DNA of 64,000 nucleotides, taken from positions 25,964-89,963 of the forward strand of contig CAXARO010001849.1 of assembly GCA_963971305.1 (NCBI GenBank). Reading direction: 5' to 3'. Shown one piece after another: positions 12,401 through 24,965 of this stretch. The first letter of the stretch is position 1. Each line of letters starts with the position of its first letter. The DNA comes from Arcuatula senhousia (lineage: Eukaryota; Mollusca; Bivalvia; Mytilida; Mytilidae). The notes beneath the pieces were generated by a model. The model searched no databases and was not told where the DNA came from. It saw only the letters and a list, made by a program, of their open reading frames with translations. The translations under genes and the position numbers were made by a program.

Positions 12401-14280
12401 CAATATCTTCATGTTTTTTACTTGTTTTTCGGGAAAAACGTCATAAAATTGGCGCTGTGAAAAAATCTTCCATTCGGGCGGTATGATGTTTTCTGATAAA
12501 ACCATAAGTCGTATTTCTTAAAATTGAGTATTTTCTAAAAGTCGACATGCTGCGCAAGGTAGTACAACAAAAAATAAGCGTGTAGCGCTTATCATTGCAG
12601 AATATACCCCGATAGCTTTATTTTTTTTCACTTGTTTTTCGAGAAAAACGTCAAAAAATTTGCGTCCTGAAAAAATCACCCGTTCAAGCGGTATCATGTG
12701 CTAGAGTAAAACTATGAGTAATATTGAGTAAAACTAAGTATTTTCTAAAAGTAGACATGTTGCGCTAAATAGTATATGCTATTTGGAGCATGTAGCGCTA
12801 ATAATAGCGCGAGACCAAAACAATATCTTCATGTTTTTTACTTGTTTTTCGGGAAAAACGTCATAAAATTGGCGCTGTGAAAAAATCTTCCATTCGGGCG
12901 GTATGATGTTTTCTGATAAAACCATAAGTCGTATTTCTTAAAATCGAGTATTTTCTAAAAGTCGACATGCTGCGCAAGGTAGTACAACAAAAAATAAGCG
13001 TGTAGCGCTTATCATTGCAGAATATACCCCGATAGCTTTATTTTTTTTCACTTGTTTTTCGAGAAAAACGTCAAAAAATTTGCGTCCTGAAAAAATCACC
13101 CGTTCAAGCGGTATCATGTGCTAGAGTAAAACTATGAGTAATATTGAGTAAAACTAAGTATTTTCTAAAAGTAGACATGTTGCGCTAAATAGTATATGCT
13201 ATTTGGAGCATGTAGCGCTAATAATAGCGCGAGACCAAAACAATATCTTCATGTTTTTTACTTGTTTTTCGGGAAAAACGTCATAAAATTGGCGCTGTGA
13301 AAAAATCTTCCATTCGGGCGGTATGATGTTTTCTGATAAAACCATAAGTCGTATTTCTTAAAATTGAGTATTTTCTAAAAGTCGACATGCTGCGCAAGGT
13401 AGTACAACAAAAAATAAGCGTGTAGCGCTTATCATTGCAGAATATACCCCGATAGCTTTATTTTTTTTCACTTGTTTTTCGAGAAAAACGTCAAAAAATT
13501 TGCGTCCTGAAAAAATCACCCGTTCAAGCGGTATCATGTGCTAGAGTAAAACTATGAGTAATATTGAGTAAAACTAAGTATTTTCTAAAAGTAGACATGT
13601 TGCGCTAAATAGTATATGCTATTTGGAGCATGTAGCGCTAATAATAGCGCGAGACCAAAACAATATCTTCATGTTTTTTACTTGTTTTTCGGGAAAAACG
13701 TCATAAAATTGGCGCTGTGAAAAAATCTTCCATTCGGGCGGTATGATGTTTTCTGATAAAACCATAAGTCGTATTTCTTAAAATCGAGTATTTTCTAAAA
13801 GTCGACATGCTGCGCAAGGTAGTACAACAAAAAATAAGCGTGTAGCGCTTATCATTGCAGAATATACCCCGATAGCTTTATTTTTTTTCACTTGTTTTTC
13901 GAGAAAAACGTCAAAAAATTTGCGTCCTGAAAAAATCACCCGTTCAAGCGGTATCATGTGCTAGAGTAAAACTATGAGTAATATTGAGTAAAACTAAGTA
14001 TTTTCTAAAAGTAGACATGTTGCGCTAAATAGTATATGCTATTTGGAGCATGTAGCGCTAATAATAGCGCGAGACCAAAACAATATCTTCATGTTTTTTA
14101 CTTGTTTTTCGGGAAAAACGTCATAAAATTGGCGCTGTGAAAAAATCTTCCATTCGGGCGGTATGATGTTTTCTGATAAAACCATAAGTCGTATTTCTTA
14201 AAATTGAGTATTTTCTAAAAGTCGACATGCTGCGCAAGGTAGTACAACAAAAAATAAGCGTGTAGCGCTTATCATTGCAG

Positions 14281-17200
14281 AATATACCCCGATAGCTTTA
14301 TTTTTTTTCACTTGTTTTTCGAGAAAAACGTCAAAAAATTTGCGTCCTGAAAAAATCACCCGTTCAAGCGGTATCATGTGCTAGAGTAAAACTATGAGTA
14401 ATATTGAGTAAAACTAAGTATTTTCTAAAAGTAGACATGTTGCGCTAAATAGTATATGCTATTTGGAGCATGTAGCGCTAATAATAGCGCGAGACCAAAA
14501 CAATATCTTCATGTTTTTTACTTGTTTTTCGGGAAAAACGTCATAAAATTGGCGCTGTGAAAAAATCTTCCATTCGGGCGGTATGATGTTTTCTGATAAA
14601 ACCATAAGTCGTATTTCTTAAAATTGAGTATTTTCTAAAAGTCGACATGCTGCGCAAGGTAGTACAACAAAAAATAAGCGTGTAGCGCTTATCATTGCAG
14701 AATATACCCCGATAGCTTTATTTTTTTTCACTTGTTTTTCGAGAAAAACGTCAAAAAATTTGCGTCCTGAAAAAATCACCCGTTCAAGCGGTATCATGTG
14801 CTAGAGTAAAACTATGAGTAATATTGAGTAAAACTAAGTATTTTCTAAAAGTAGACATGTTGCGCTAAATAGTATATGCTATTTGGAGCATGTAGCGCTA
14901 ATAATAGCGCGAGACCAAAACAATATCTTCATGTTTTTTACTTGTTTTTCGGGAAAAACGTCATAAAATTGGCGCTGTGAAAAAATCTTCCATTCGGGCG
15001 GTATGATGTTTTCTGATAAAACCATAAGTCGTATTTCTTAAAATTGAGTATTTTCTAAAAGTCGACATGCTGCGCAAGGTAGTACAACAAAAAATAAGCG
15101 TGTAGCGCTTATCATTGCAGAATATACCCCGATAGCTTTATTTTTTTTTCACTTGTTTTTCGAGAAAAACGTCAAAAAATTTGCGTCCTGAAAAAATCAC
15201 CCGTTCAAGCGGTATCATGTGCTAGAGTAAAACTATGAGTAATATTGAGTAAAACTAAGTATTTTCTAAAAGTAGACATGTTGCGCTAAATAGTATATGC
15301 TATTTGGAGCATGTAGCGCTAATAATAGCGCGAGACCAAAACAATATCTTCATGTTTTTTACTTGTTTTTCGGGAAAAACGTCATAAAATTGGCGCTGTG
15401 AAAAAATCTTCCATTCGGGCGGTATGATGTTTTCTGATAAAACCATAAGTCGTATTTCTTAAAATCGAGTATTTTCTAAAAGTCGACATGCTGCGCAAGG
15501 TAGTACAACAAAAAATAAGCGTGTAGCGCTTATCATTGCAGAATATACCCCGATAGCTTTATTTTTTTTCACTTGTTTTTCGAGAAAAACGTCAAAAAAT
15601 TTGCGTCCTGAAAAAATCACCCGTTCAAGCGGTATCATGTGCTAGAGTAAAACTATGAGTAATATTGAGTAAAACTAAGTATTTTCTAAAAGTAGACATG
15701 TTGCGCTAAATAGTATATGCTATTTGGAGCATGTAGCGCTAATAATAGCGCGAGACCAAAACAATATCTTCATGTTTTTTACTTGTTTTTCGGGAAAAAC
15801 GTCATAAAATTGGCGCTGTGAAAAAATCTTCCATTCGGGCGGTATGATGTTTTCTGATAAAACCATAAGTCGTATTTCTTAAAATCGAGTATTTTCTAAA
15901 AGTCGACATGCTGCGCAAGGTAGTACAACAAAAAATAAGCGTGTAGCGCTTATCATTGCAGAATATACCCCGATAGCTTTATTTTTTTTCACTTGTTTTT
16001 CGAGAAAAACGTCAAAAAATTTGCGTCCTGAAAAAATCACCCGTTCAAGCGGTATCATGTGCTAGAGTAAAACTATGAGTAATATTGAGTAAAACTAAGT
16101 ATTTTCTAAAAGTAGACATGTTGCGCTAAATAGTATATGCTATTTGGAGCATGTAGCGCTAATAATAGCGCGAGACCAAAACAATATCTTCATGTTTTTT
16201 ACTTGTTTTTCGGGAAAAACGTCATAAAATTGGCGCTGTGAAAAAATCTTCCATTCGGGCGGTATGATGTTTTCTGATAAAACCATAAGTCGTATTTCTT
16301 AAAATTGAGTATTTTCTAAAAGTCGACATGCTGCGCAAGGTAGTACAACAAAAAATAAGCGTGTAGCGCTTATCATTGCAGAATATACCCCGATAGCTTT
16401 ATTTTTTTTCACTTGTTTTTCGAGAAAAACGTCAAAAAATTTGCGTCCTGAAAAAATCACCCGTTCAAGCGGTATCATGTGCTAGAGTAAAACTATGAGT
16501 AATATTGAGTAAAACTAAGTATTTTCTAAAAGTAGACATGTTGCGCTAAATAGTATATGCTATTTGGAGCATGTAGCGCTAATAATAGCGCGAGACCAAA
16601 ACAATATCTTCATGTTTTTTACTTGTTTTTCGGGAAAAACGTCATAAAATTGGCGCTGTGAAAAAATCTTCCATTCGGGCGGTATGATGTTTTCTGATAA
16701 AACCATAAGTCGTATTTCTTAAAATCGAGTATTTTCTAAAAGTCGACATGCTGCGCAAGGTAGTACAACAAAAAATAAGCGTGTAGCGCTTATCATTGCA
16801 GAATATACCCCGATAGCTTTATTTTTTTTCACTTGTTTTTCGAGAAAAACGTCAAAAAATTTGCGTCCTGAAAAAATCACCCGTTCAAGCGGTATCATGT
16901 GCTAGAGTAAAACTATGAGTAATATTGAGTAAAACTAAGTATTTTCTAAAAGTAGACATGTTGCGCTAAATAGTATATGCTATTTGGAGCATGTAGCGCT
17001 AATAATAGCGCGAGACCAAAACAATATCTTCATGTTTTTTACTTGTTTTTCGGGAAAAACGTCATAAAATTGGCGCTGTGAAAAAATCTTCCATTCGGGC
17101 GGTATGATGTTTTCTGATAAAACCATAAGTCGTATTTCTTAAAATTGAGTATTTTCTAAAAGTCGACATGCTGCGCAAGGTAGTACAACAAAAAATAAGC

Positions 17201-18480
17201 GTGTAGCGCTTATCATTGCAGAATATACCCCGATAGCTTTATTTTTTTTCACTTGTTTTTCGAGAAAAACGTCAAAAAATTTGCGTCCTGAAAAAATCAC
17301 CCGTTCAAGCGGTATCATGTGCTAGAGTAAAACTATGAGTAATATTGAGTAAAACTAAGTATTTTCTAAAAGTAGACATGTTGCGCTAAATAGTATATGC
17401 TATTTGGAGCATGTAGCGCTAATAATAGCGCGAGACCAAAACAATATCTTCATGTTTTTTACTTGTTTTTCGGGAAAAACGTCATAAAATTGGCGCTGTG
17501 AAAAAATCTTCCATTCGGGCGGTATGATGTTTTCTGATAAAACCATAAGTCGTATTTCTTAAAATCGAGTATTTTCTAAAAGTCGACATGCTGCGCAAGG
17601 TAGTACAACAAAAAATAAGCGTGTAGCGCTTATCATTGCAGAATATACCCCGATAGCTTTATTTTTTTTCACTTGTTTTTCGAGAAAAACGTCAAAAAAT
17701 TTGCGTCCTGAAAAAATCACCCGTTCAAGCGGTATCATGTGCTAGAGTAAAACTATGAGTAATATTGAGTAAAACTAAGTATTTTCTAAAAGTAGACATG
17801 TTGCGCTAAATAGTATATGCTATTTGGAGCATGTAGCGCTAATAATAGCGCGAGACCAAAACAATATCTTCATGTTTTTTACTTGTTTTTCGGGAAAAAC
17901 GTCATAAAATTGGCGCTGTGAAAAAATCTTCCATTCGGGCGGTATGATGTTTTCTGATAAAACCATAAGTCGTATTTCTTAAAATTGAGTATTTTCTAAA
18001 AGTCGACATGCTGCGCAAGGTAGTACAACAAAAAATAAGCGTGTAGCGCTTATCATTGCAGAATATACCCCGATAGCTTTATTTTTTTTCACTTGTTTTT
18101 CGAGAAAAACGTCAAAAAATTTGCGTCCTGAAAAAATCACCCGTTCAAGCGGTATCATGTGCTAGAGTAAAACTATGAGTAATATTGAGTAAAACTAAGT
18201 ATTTTCTAAAAGTAGACATGTTGCGCTAAATAGTATATGCTATTTGGAGCATGTAGCGCTAATAATAGCGCGAGACCAAAACAATATCTTCATGTTTTTT
18301 ACTTGTTTTTCGGGAAAAACGTCATAAAATTGGCGCTGTGAAAAAATCTTCCATTCGGGCGGTATGATGTTTTCTGATAAAACCATTAGTCGTATTTCTT
18401 AAAATCGAGTATTTTCTAAAAGTCGACATGCTGCGCAAGGTAGTACAACAAAAAATAAGCGTGTAGCGCTTATCATTGCA
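14281..18480 (+). repeat. Irregular part of the higher-order array (monomers 35-44)
   Basis: The diagnostic site reads T, T (monomers 35, 36), C, C (37, 38), then T, C, T, C, T, C (39-44). The 840-bp register is broken once by extra T monomers and once by two adjacent C monomers, then continues in shifted phase. This is the pattern expected from unequal exchange or conversion out of register. From monomer 45 (18481) to the insertion only T is seen. Confidence 0.8.
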
Positions 18481-21400
18481 GAATATACCCCGATAGCTTT
18501 ATTTTTTTCACTTGTTTTTCGAGAAAAACGTCAAAAAATTTGCGTCCTGAAAAAATCACCCGTTCAAGCGGTATCATGTGCTAGAGTAAAACTATGAGTA
18601 ATATTGAGTAAAACTAAGTATTTTCTAAAAGTAGACATGTTGCGCTAAATAGTATATGCTATTTGGAGCATGTAGCGCTAATAATAGCGCGAGACCAAAA
18701 CAATATCTTCATGTTTTTTACTTGTTTTTCGGGAAAAACGTCATAAAATTGGCGCTGTGAAAAAATCTTCCATTCGGGCGGTATGATGTTTTCTGATAAA
18801 ACCATAAGTCGTATTTCTTAAAATTGAGTATTTTCTAAAAGTCGACATGCTGCGCAAGGTAGTACAACAAAAAATAAGCGTGTAGCGCTTATCATTGCAG
18901 AATATACCCCGATAGCTTTATTTTTTTTCACTTGTTTTTCGAGAAAAACGTCAAAAAATTTGCGTCCTGAAAAAATCACCCGTTCAAGCGGTATCATGTT
19001 GCTAGAGTAAAACTATGAGTAATATTGAGTAAAACTAAGTATTTTCTAAAAGTAGACATGTTGCGCTAAATAGTATATGCTATTTGGAGCATGTAGCGCT
19101 AATAATAGCGCGAGACCAAAACAATATCTTCATGTTTTTTACTTGTTTTTCGGGAAAAACGTCATAAAATTGGCGCTGTGAAAAAATCTTCCATTCGGGC
19201 GGTATGATGTTTTCTGATAAAACCATAAGTCGTATTTCTTAAAATTGAGTATTTTCTAAAAGTCGACATGCTGCGCAAGGTAGTACAACAAAAAATAAGC
19301 GTGTAGCGCTTATCATTGCAGAATATACCCCGATAGCTTTATTTTTTTTCACTTGTTTTTCGAGAAAAACGTCAAAAAATTTGCGTCCTGAAAAAATCAC
19401 CCGTTCAAGCGGTATCATGTGCTAGAGTAAAACTATGAGTAATATTGAGTAAAACTAAGTATTTTCTAAAAGTAGACATGTTGCGCTAAATAGTATATGC
19501 TATTTGGAGCATGTAGCGCTAATAATAGCGCGAGACCAAAACAATATCTTCATGTTTTTTACTTGTTTTTCGGGAAAAACGTCATAAAATTGGCGCTGTG
19601 AAAAAATCTTCCATTCGGGCGGTATGATGTTTTCTGATAAAACCATAAGTCGTATTTCTTAAAATTGAGTATTTTCTAAAAGTCGACATGCTGCGCAAGG
19701 TAGTACAACAAAAAATAAGCGTGTAGCGCTTATCATTGCAGAATATACCCCGATAGCTTTATTTTTTTTCACTTGTTTTTCGAGAAAAACGTCAAAAAAT
19801 TTGCGTCCTGAAAAAATCACCCGTTCAAGCGGTATCATGTGCTAGAGTAAAACTATGAGTAATATTGAGTAAAACTAAGTATTTTCTAAAAGTAGACATG
19901 TTGCGCTAAATAGTATATGCTATTTGGAGCATGTAGCGCTAATAATAGCGCGAGACCAAAACAATATCTTCATGTTTTTTACTTGTTTTTCGGGAAAAAC
20001 GTCATAAAATTGGCGCTGTGAAAAAATCTTCCATTCGGGCGGTATGATGTTTTCTGATAAAACCATAAGTCGTATTTCTTAAAATTGAGTATTTTCTAAA
20101 AGTCGACATGCTGCGCAAGGTAGTACAACAAAAAATAAGCGTGTAGCGCTTATCATTGCAGAATATACCCCGATAGCTTTATTTTTTTTCACTTGTTTTT
20201 CGAGAAAAACGTCAAAAAATTTGCGTCCTGAAAAAATCACCCGTTCAAGCGGTATCATGTGCTAGAGTAAAACTATGAGTAATATTGAGTAAAACTAAGT
20301 ATTTTCTAAAAGTAGACATGTTGCGCTAAATAGTATATGCTATTTGGAGCATGTAGCGCTAATAATAGCGCGAGACCAAAACAATATCTTCATGTTTTTT
20401 ACTTGTTTTTCGGGAAAAACGTCATAAAATTGGCGCTGTGAAAAAATCTTCCATTCGGGCGGTATGATGTTTTCTGATAAAACCATAAGTCGTATTTCTT
20501 AAAATTGAGTATTTTCTAAAAGTCGACATGCTGCGCAAGGTAGTACAACAAAAAATAAGCGTGTAGCGCTTATCATTGCAGAATATACCCCGATAGCTTT
20601 ATTTTTTTTCACTTGTTTTTCGAGAAAAACGTCAAAAAATTTGCGTCCTGAAAAAATCACCCGTTCAAGCGGTATCATGTGCTAGAGTAAAACTATGAGT
20701 AATATTGAGTAAAACTAAGTATTTTCTAAAAGTAGACATGTTGCGCTAAATAGTATATGCTATTTGGAGCATGTAGCGCTAATAATAGCGCGAGACCAAA
20801 ACAATATCTTCATGTTTTTTACTTGTTTTTCGGGAAAAACGTCATAAAATTGGCGCTGTGAAAAAATCTTCCATTCGGGCGGTATGATGTTTTCTGATAA
20901 AACCATAAGTCGTATTTCTTAAAATTGAGTATTTTCTAAAAGTCGACATGCTGCGCAAGGTAGTACAACAAAAAATAAGCGTGTAGCGCTTATCATTGCA
21001 GAATATACCCCGATAGCTTTATTTTTTTTCACTTGTTTTTCGAGAAAAACGTCAAAAAATTTGCGTCCTGAAAAAATCACCCGTTCAAGCGGTATCATGT
21101 GCTAGAGTAAAACTATGAGTAATATTGAGTAAAACTAAGTATTTTCTAAAAGTAGACATGTTGCGCTAAATAGTATATGCTATTTGGAGCATGTAGCGCT
21201 AATAATAGCGCGAGACCAAAACAATATCTTCATGTTTTTTACTTGTTTTTCGGGAAAAACGTCATAAAATTGGCGCTGTGAAAAAATCTTCCATTCGGGC
21301 GGTATGATGTTTTCTGATAAAACCATAAGTCGTATTTCTTAAAATTGAGTATTTTCTAAAAGTCGACATGCTGCGCAAGGTAGTACAACAAAAAATAAGC

Positions 21401-22735
21401 GTGTAGCGCTTATCATTGCAGAATATACCCCGATAGCTTTATTTTTTTTCACTTGTTTTTCGAGAAAAACGTCAAAAAATTTGCGTCCTGAAAAAATCAC
21501 CCGTTCAAGCGGTATCATGTGCTAGAGTAAAACTATGAGTAATATTGAGTAAAACTAAGTATTTTCTAAAAGTAGACATGTTGCGCTAAATAGTATATGC
21601 TATTTGGAGCATGTAGCGCTAATAATAGCGCGAGACCAAAACAATATCTTCATGTTTTTTACTTGTTTTTCGGGAAAAACGTCATAAAATTGGCGCTGTG
21701 AAAAAATCTTCCATTCGGGCGGTATGATGTTTTCTGATAAAACCATAAGTCGTATTTCTTAAAATTGAGTATTTTCTAAAAGTCGACATGCTGCGCAAGG
21801 TAGTACAACAAAAAATAAGCGTGTAGCGCTTATCATTGCAGAATATACCCCGATAGCTTTATTTTTTTTCACTTGTTTTTCGAGAAAAACGTCAAAAAAT
21901 TTGCGTCCTGAAAAAATCACCCGTTCAAGCGGTATCATGTGCTAGAGTAAAACTATGAGTAATATTGAGTAAAACTAAGTATTTTCTAAAAGTAGACATG
22001 TTGCGCTAAATAGTATATGCTATTTGGAGCATGTAGCGCTAATAATAGCGCGAGACCAAAACAATATCTTCATGTTTTTTACTTGTTTTTCGGGAAAAAC
22101 GTCATAAAATTGGCGCTGTGAAAAAATCTTCCATTCGGGCGGTATGATGTTTTCTGATAAAACCATAAGTCGTATTTCTTAAAATTGAGTATTTTCTAAA
22201 AGTCGACATGCTGCGCAAGGTAGTACAACAAAAAATAAGCGTGTAGCGCTTATCATTGCAGAATATACCCCGATAGCTTTATTTTTTTTCACTTGTTTTT
22301 CGAGAAAAACGTCAAAAAATTTGCGTCCTGAAAAAATCACCCGTTCAAGCGGTATCATGTGCTAGAGTAAAACTATGAGTAATATTGAGTAAAACTAAGT
22401 ATTTTCTAAAAGTAGACATGTTGCGCTAAATAGTATATGCTATTTGGAGCATGTAGCGCTAATAATAGCGCGAGACCAAAACAATATCTTCATGTTTTTT
22501 ACTTGTTTTTCGGGAAAAACGTCATAAAATTGGCGCTGTGAAAAAATCTTCCATTCGGGCGGTATGATGTTTTCTGATAAAACCATAAGTCGTATTTCTT
22601 AAAATTGAGTATTTTCTAAAAGTCGACATGCTGCGCAAGGTAGTACAACAAAAAATAAGCGTGTAGCGCTTATCATTGCAGAATATACCCCGATAGCTTT
22701 ATTTTTTTTCACTTGTTTTTCGAGAAAAACGTCAA

Positions 22736-22743
22736 AAAATTTG
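22736..22743 (+). repeat. Target-site duplication, left copy
   Basis: AAAATTTG at the end of the left satellite (monomer positions 56-63) is repeated exactly at 35511-35518, where the satellite resumes at monomer position 56. The following C (22744) is shared by the satellite and the element end, so the duplication is 8 bp, or 9 bp if that C is counted. Choosing 8 bp gives both element ends the same spacing (8 bases) to the inverted-repeat core. Confidence 0.88.
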
Positions 22744-22751
22744 CAGGTTAC

Positions 22752-22775
22752 TCCAGGATTGTGTAATTGTCGCCA
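22752..22775 (+). repeat. Terminal inverted repeat core, left
   Basis: The 24 bases from TCCAGGATTGTG to TGTCGCCA match the reverse complement of 35479-35502 at 23 positions (one T/A difference at 22767). The outer eight bases at each end match less well (CAGGTTAC against CAAGATGG). Confidence 0.88.
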
Positions 22776-22808
22776 ACTGCCGCCAACTGTCGCCAATGTC
22801 GCCAACAT
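22766..22808 (+). repeat. Short tandem TGTCGCCAAC motif next to the left end
   Basis: Four near copies of a 9-10 base motif (TGTCGCCAAC, TGCCGCCAAC, TGTCGCCAA, TGTCGCCAAC) lie immediately inside the terminal repeat. The same TGTCGCCA word opens each unit of the 52-bp minisatellite that follows and, inverted, each unit of the right-end minisatellite. Clustered subterminal motifs of this kind are known as transposase-binding sites in several DNA transposon families; that function is inferred here. Confidence 0.7.
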
Positions 22809-22822
22809 TTTTTAAAATACCC

Positions 22823-23346
22823 TGGTGCCATGTTCGATTGTTCGGACATAAATCCAAACACCCCACTGTAGCCATGTTCGAAAGTGTCGGTATTATTGTC
22901 CAAGTCCGAACAACCCCATGTCGCCATGTTCGAAAGTGTCGGTATCATTGTCCAAGTCCGAACACCCCCCTGTCGCCATGTTCGAAAGTGTCGGTAACAT
23001 TATCAAAGTCCGAACACCCCCCTGTCGCCATGTTCGAAAGTGTCGGTATCATTGTCCAAGTCCGAACACCCCCCTGTCGCCATGTTCGAAAGTGTCGGAA
23101 TCATTGTCCAAGTCTGAACACCCCCCTGTCGCCAAGTTCGAAAGTGTCGGTAACATTATCCAAGTCCGAACACCCCACTGTCGCCAAGTTCGAAAGTGTC
23201 GGTATCATTGTCCAAGTCCGAACACCCCCCTGTCGCCATGTTCGAAAGTGTCGGTATCATTGTCCAAGTCCGAACACCCCCCTGTCGCCAAGTTCGAAAG
23301 TGTCGGTAAGTTTTTCCAAGTCCGAACAAACCTCTGTTGCCAAGAC
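22823..23346 (+). repeat. Left subterminal minisatellite, 52-bp period, about 10 units
   Basis: Units starting TGTCGCCATGTTCGAAAGTG recur at 22867, 22919, 22971, 23023, 23075, 23127, 23179, 23231, 23283 and 23335, exactly 52 bp apart; a degenerate unit precedes them at 22823 and the last (23335) decays into unique sequence. Units end in a C-run after GTCCGAACA. Because 52 is not a multiple of 3 and the unit lacks stops, all plus frames stay open for hundreds of bases, giving apparent 184- and 191-codon frames (22796-23350, 22918-23493) and minus-strand ones. I regard these as repeat artefacts: they are translations of the same unit in rotating frames, without any recognisable domain. Confidence 0.95.
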
Positions 23347-23705
23347 CTAACACCCTGTCATCGTAGAAATATTGACAAGATATTTCAATACCATATAATT
23401 GTTTTTAAGTTTAACAACAATAGTACTGAACACTTTATTTTAATGTTCTTTATACACAGATCAGTATTCTTTAAATTCTACAAAATGTTATAATATTAAA
23501 AATATCCCAAAAACTTATACATGTAACTGAGGAAACAACATAATTTTATACACAAGAACTTAAAAATGGAGATCAGTGGCTGCATTGTTTTCACTCTGTT
23601 TAGTAGAAAATTAGAAATGGTAAATAACAATATTGATTTAATATTAGCCACATTGTACAAATCTTTCATTGTAAAGTCATGACTCAGGTACATGTACATT
23701 ACATT
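23347..23705. other. AT-rich unique stretch, no gene seen
   Basis: Low-complexity AT-rich sequence between the minisatellite and the next repeat. It contains a short minus-strand frame (23496-23699) of hydrophobic, low-complexity composition that I do not consider coding. Nothing else recognised. Confidence 0.6.
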
Positions 23706-23979
23706 GGGTCCTGATGGGGCTTACCAATCACGGTTCACGGAATATTACATCTGTAATTCATGTTTCACAGGAAATTATCCAAAACACAATTCACACAAAA
23801 TATTTTGACTAAAGAAATCTTTGACGGCACCAATCACTAATCACAGAAAATAAATTTGACTAAGAACGGTTCACAGACAATGTCCTCATCACAGTTCACG
23901 GAAAATATATTGCCTGAATCACAGTTCATAGAAAATTGAAATGGATGATCACCCATCATGAAATAACCCCATCAGCCCC
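23706..23979. mobile_element. Possible short TIR element (MITE-like) with degenerate TCACAGTTCACGG repeats
   Basis: The left boundary GGGTCCTGATGGGG (23706-23719) is nearly the inverse of CCCCATCAGCCCC (23967-23979). Between them, versions of ATCACAGTTCACGGAAAAT recur irregularly, at about 23727, 23837, 23860, 23890 and 23918. No clear target duplication: a weak CATT occurs on both flanks but not at the same distance. It may be a MITE, or a decayed repeat with a chance inverted end. Confidence 0.45.
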
Positions 23980-24740
23980 TTCATTAAAAATCAATAAATC
24001 ATTCGGATATATGCATATTATGTCTTTTTGCATGCTTTTATGATGCAACTGAGTAATAAATAATTAGCATAAAACTAAATTAAACAAAATCAAACATAAA
24101 CTGATTTTTCTTTATATTTATTTGAAAGTGAGATTATCAATCCATGACCATGGCTTTATTCATCATCTAAAGTAGCAGTGCCAGTATTATGAAAATTATC
24201 AGGTCATGATCTAATTTTAAGAAACCCAATTTCAAATTTACTCTCTAAGTCTTCATTAACGGTTTGTTGTTTAGTTGTGTTTGCAGAACAAACAGAGTCT
24301 GTTGGTTTTTTTTAATGTAGATGCAATGCATTTTCTACAACATTCTTTCCCATTTTTCTTAGCATTCTTGGTCTTGATTTTGTTGATACTCGGGTAAAAA
24401 TTATGGAGGGGAATGAAGCTGCAATATTGATGTGATAAAAAGATAAGTTATTGAGAAAAATCCTGGTACTGGTCCGAAAGTCTTATCACAGTGGGGTCAT
24501 GTTTATGTATCACGTGTAAATAAATCATATCTTTCTTTCATAAATCCTCTAATTTTTCCTCTAAAGAGACTTTTTCAACTTGTTTATTCGGAAGTGATCG
24601 TCCACATATTTTTTGTTTTACTACATAAAAAGCCCAAATTTGCTAAGCATGGAGCCCAATATATATTCAGTTGACAACAAGATACATGTCTGTTATAAAC
24701 TGTTAGGAATAAATGATATAAGAAAAGTTTGACATCTACC
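23980..24740. other. AT-rich stretch, no gene seen
   Basis: No coding signature or tandem structure. A stretch near 24417-24445 (GCTGCAATATTGATGTGATA) resembles the 3' tail of the retrotransposon remnant at 31306 and may be a short retroposon relic, but the match is too short to call. Confidence 0.5.
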
Positions 24741-24965
24741 GTCATTTTGACAATTTATAGATTGCTCCGTGAAAATCGTATCGCTCCGTACTCGCTGTAT
24801 CGGGAGACCCAGGTGGACCACGGCTTTCATTATGACAGGGCTGTCCAATTTAACCACCTGAGGCACACACTTCAGCCGTTTTGAGGTCAAAGCAGACTTC
24901 CCACATGTCAGGTGTCTGTGCGCTCATAAGTGGACTTTTTCCGCGCTGCTACAGGCCTATTCGCC
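24741..24965 (-). other. GC-richer island of unknown origin with a short open minus frame
   Basis: Base composition rises sharply here against AT-rich neighbours. On the minus strand a frame without stops runs from about 24921 to 24693 (about 75 codons, no ATG at the start of the conserved-looking part), with a mixed, protein-like composition. I recognise no domain. It could be an exon relic, an old SINE, or chance. I do not call a gene. Confidence 0.35.

Larger units (their letters stand above)
1..14280 (+). repeat. 840-bp higher-order repeat domain (strict C/T alternation, monomers 1-34)
   Basis: Monomer position 346 (context AAAATcGAG or AAAATtGAG) reads C in every odd monomer and T in every even monomer from 1 to 34, for example C at 346, T at 766, C at 1186, T at 1606. 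Seventeen consecutive C-T pairs are hard to explain by independent mutation and show that amplification proceeded in 840-bp dimers of the monomer. The inference rests on one diagnostic base per monomer. Confidence 0.85.
1..22743 (+). repeat. 420-bp satellite array, left arm (54 complete monomers plus the start of a 55th)
   Basis: Head-to-tail 420-bp monomers beginning GAATATACCCCGATAGC run from base 1 without interruption; 54 complete copies end at 22680 and the 55th is cut after its position 63 by the insertion. Copies are almost identical. Private changes I saw are single substitutions (for example 1072, 5059, 11891, 12395-12396, 18387) and small indels at about 4121 (-1), 4220 (-1), 4885 (+2), 7379 (-1), 15148 (+1), 18508 (-1) and 18999 (+1), which cancel so that 54 copies occupy exactly 22,680 bp. 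The array continues beyond the window. There is no coding capacity: every frame is closed within a monomer, and the one longer frame (about 4798-4998, minus) exists only because of the +2 indel. A role as centromeric or heterochromatic satellite is an inference. Confidence 0.98.

Noticed and set aside
1..22743. CRISPR-like array or tandem RNA genes
   Set aside because: Repeats are directly contiguous 420-bp units without spacers; no rRNA, snRNA or tRNA features were recognised in the unit.
22796..23493. Two long overlapping plus-strand open frames (184 and 191 codons) of Ser/Pro/Cys-rich repeats
   Set aside because: They are translations of a stop-free 52-bp minisatellite in rotating frames; the same unit is open in several frames and on the minus strand, so openness carries no coding signal.
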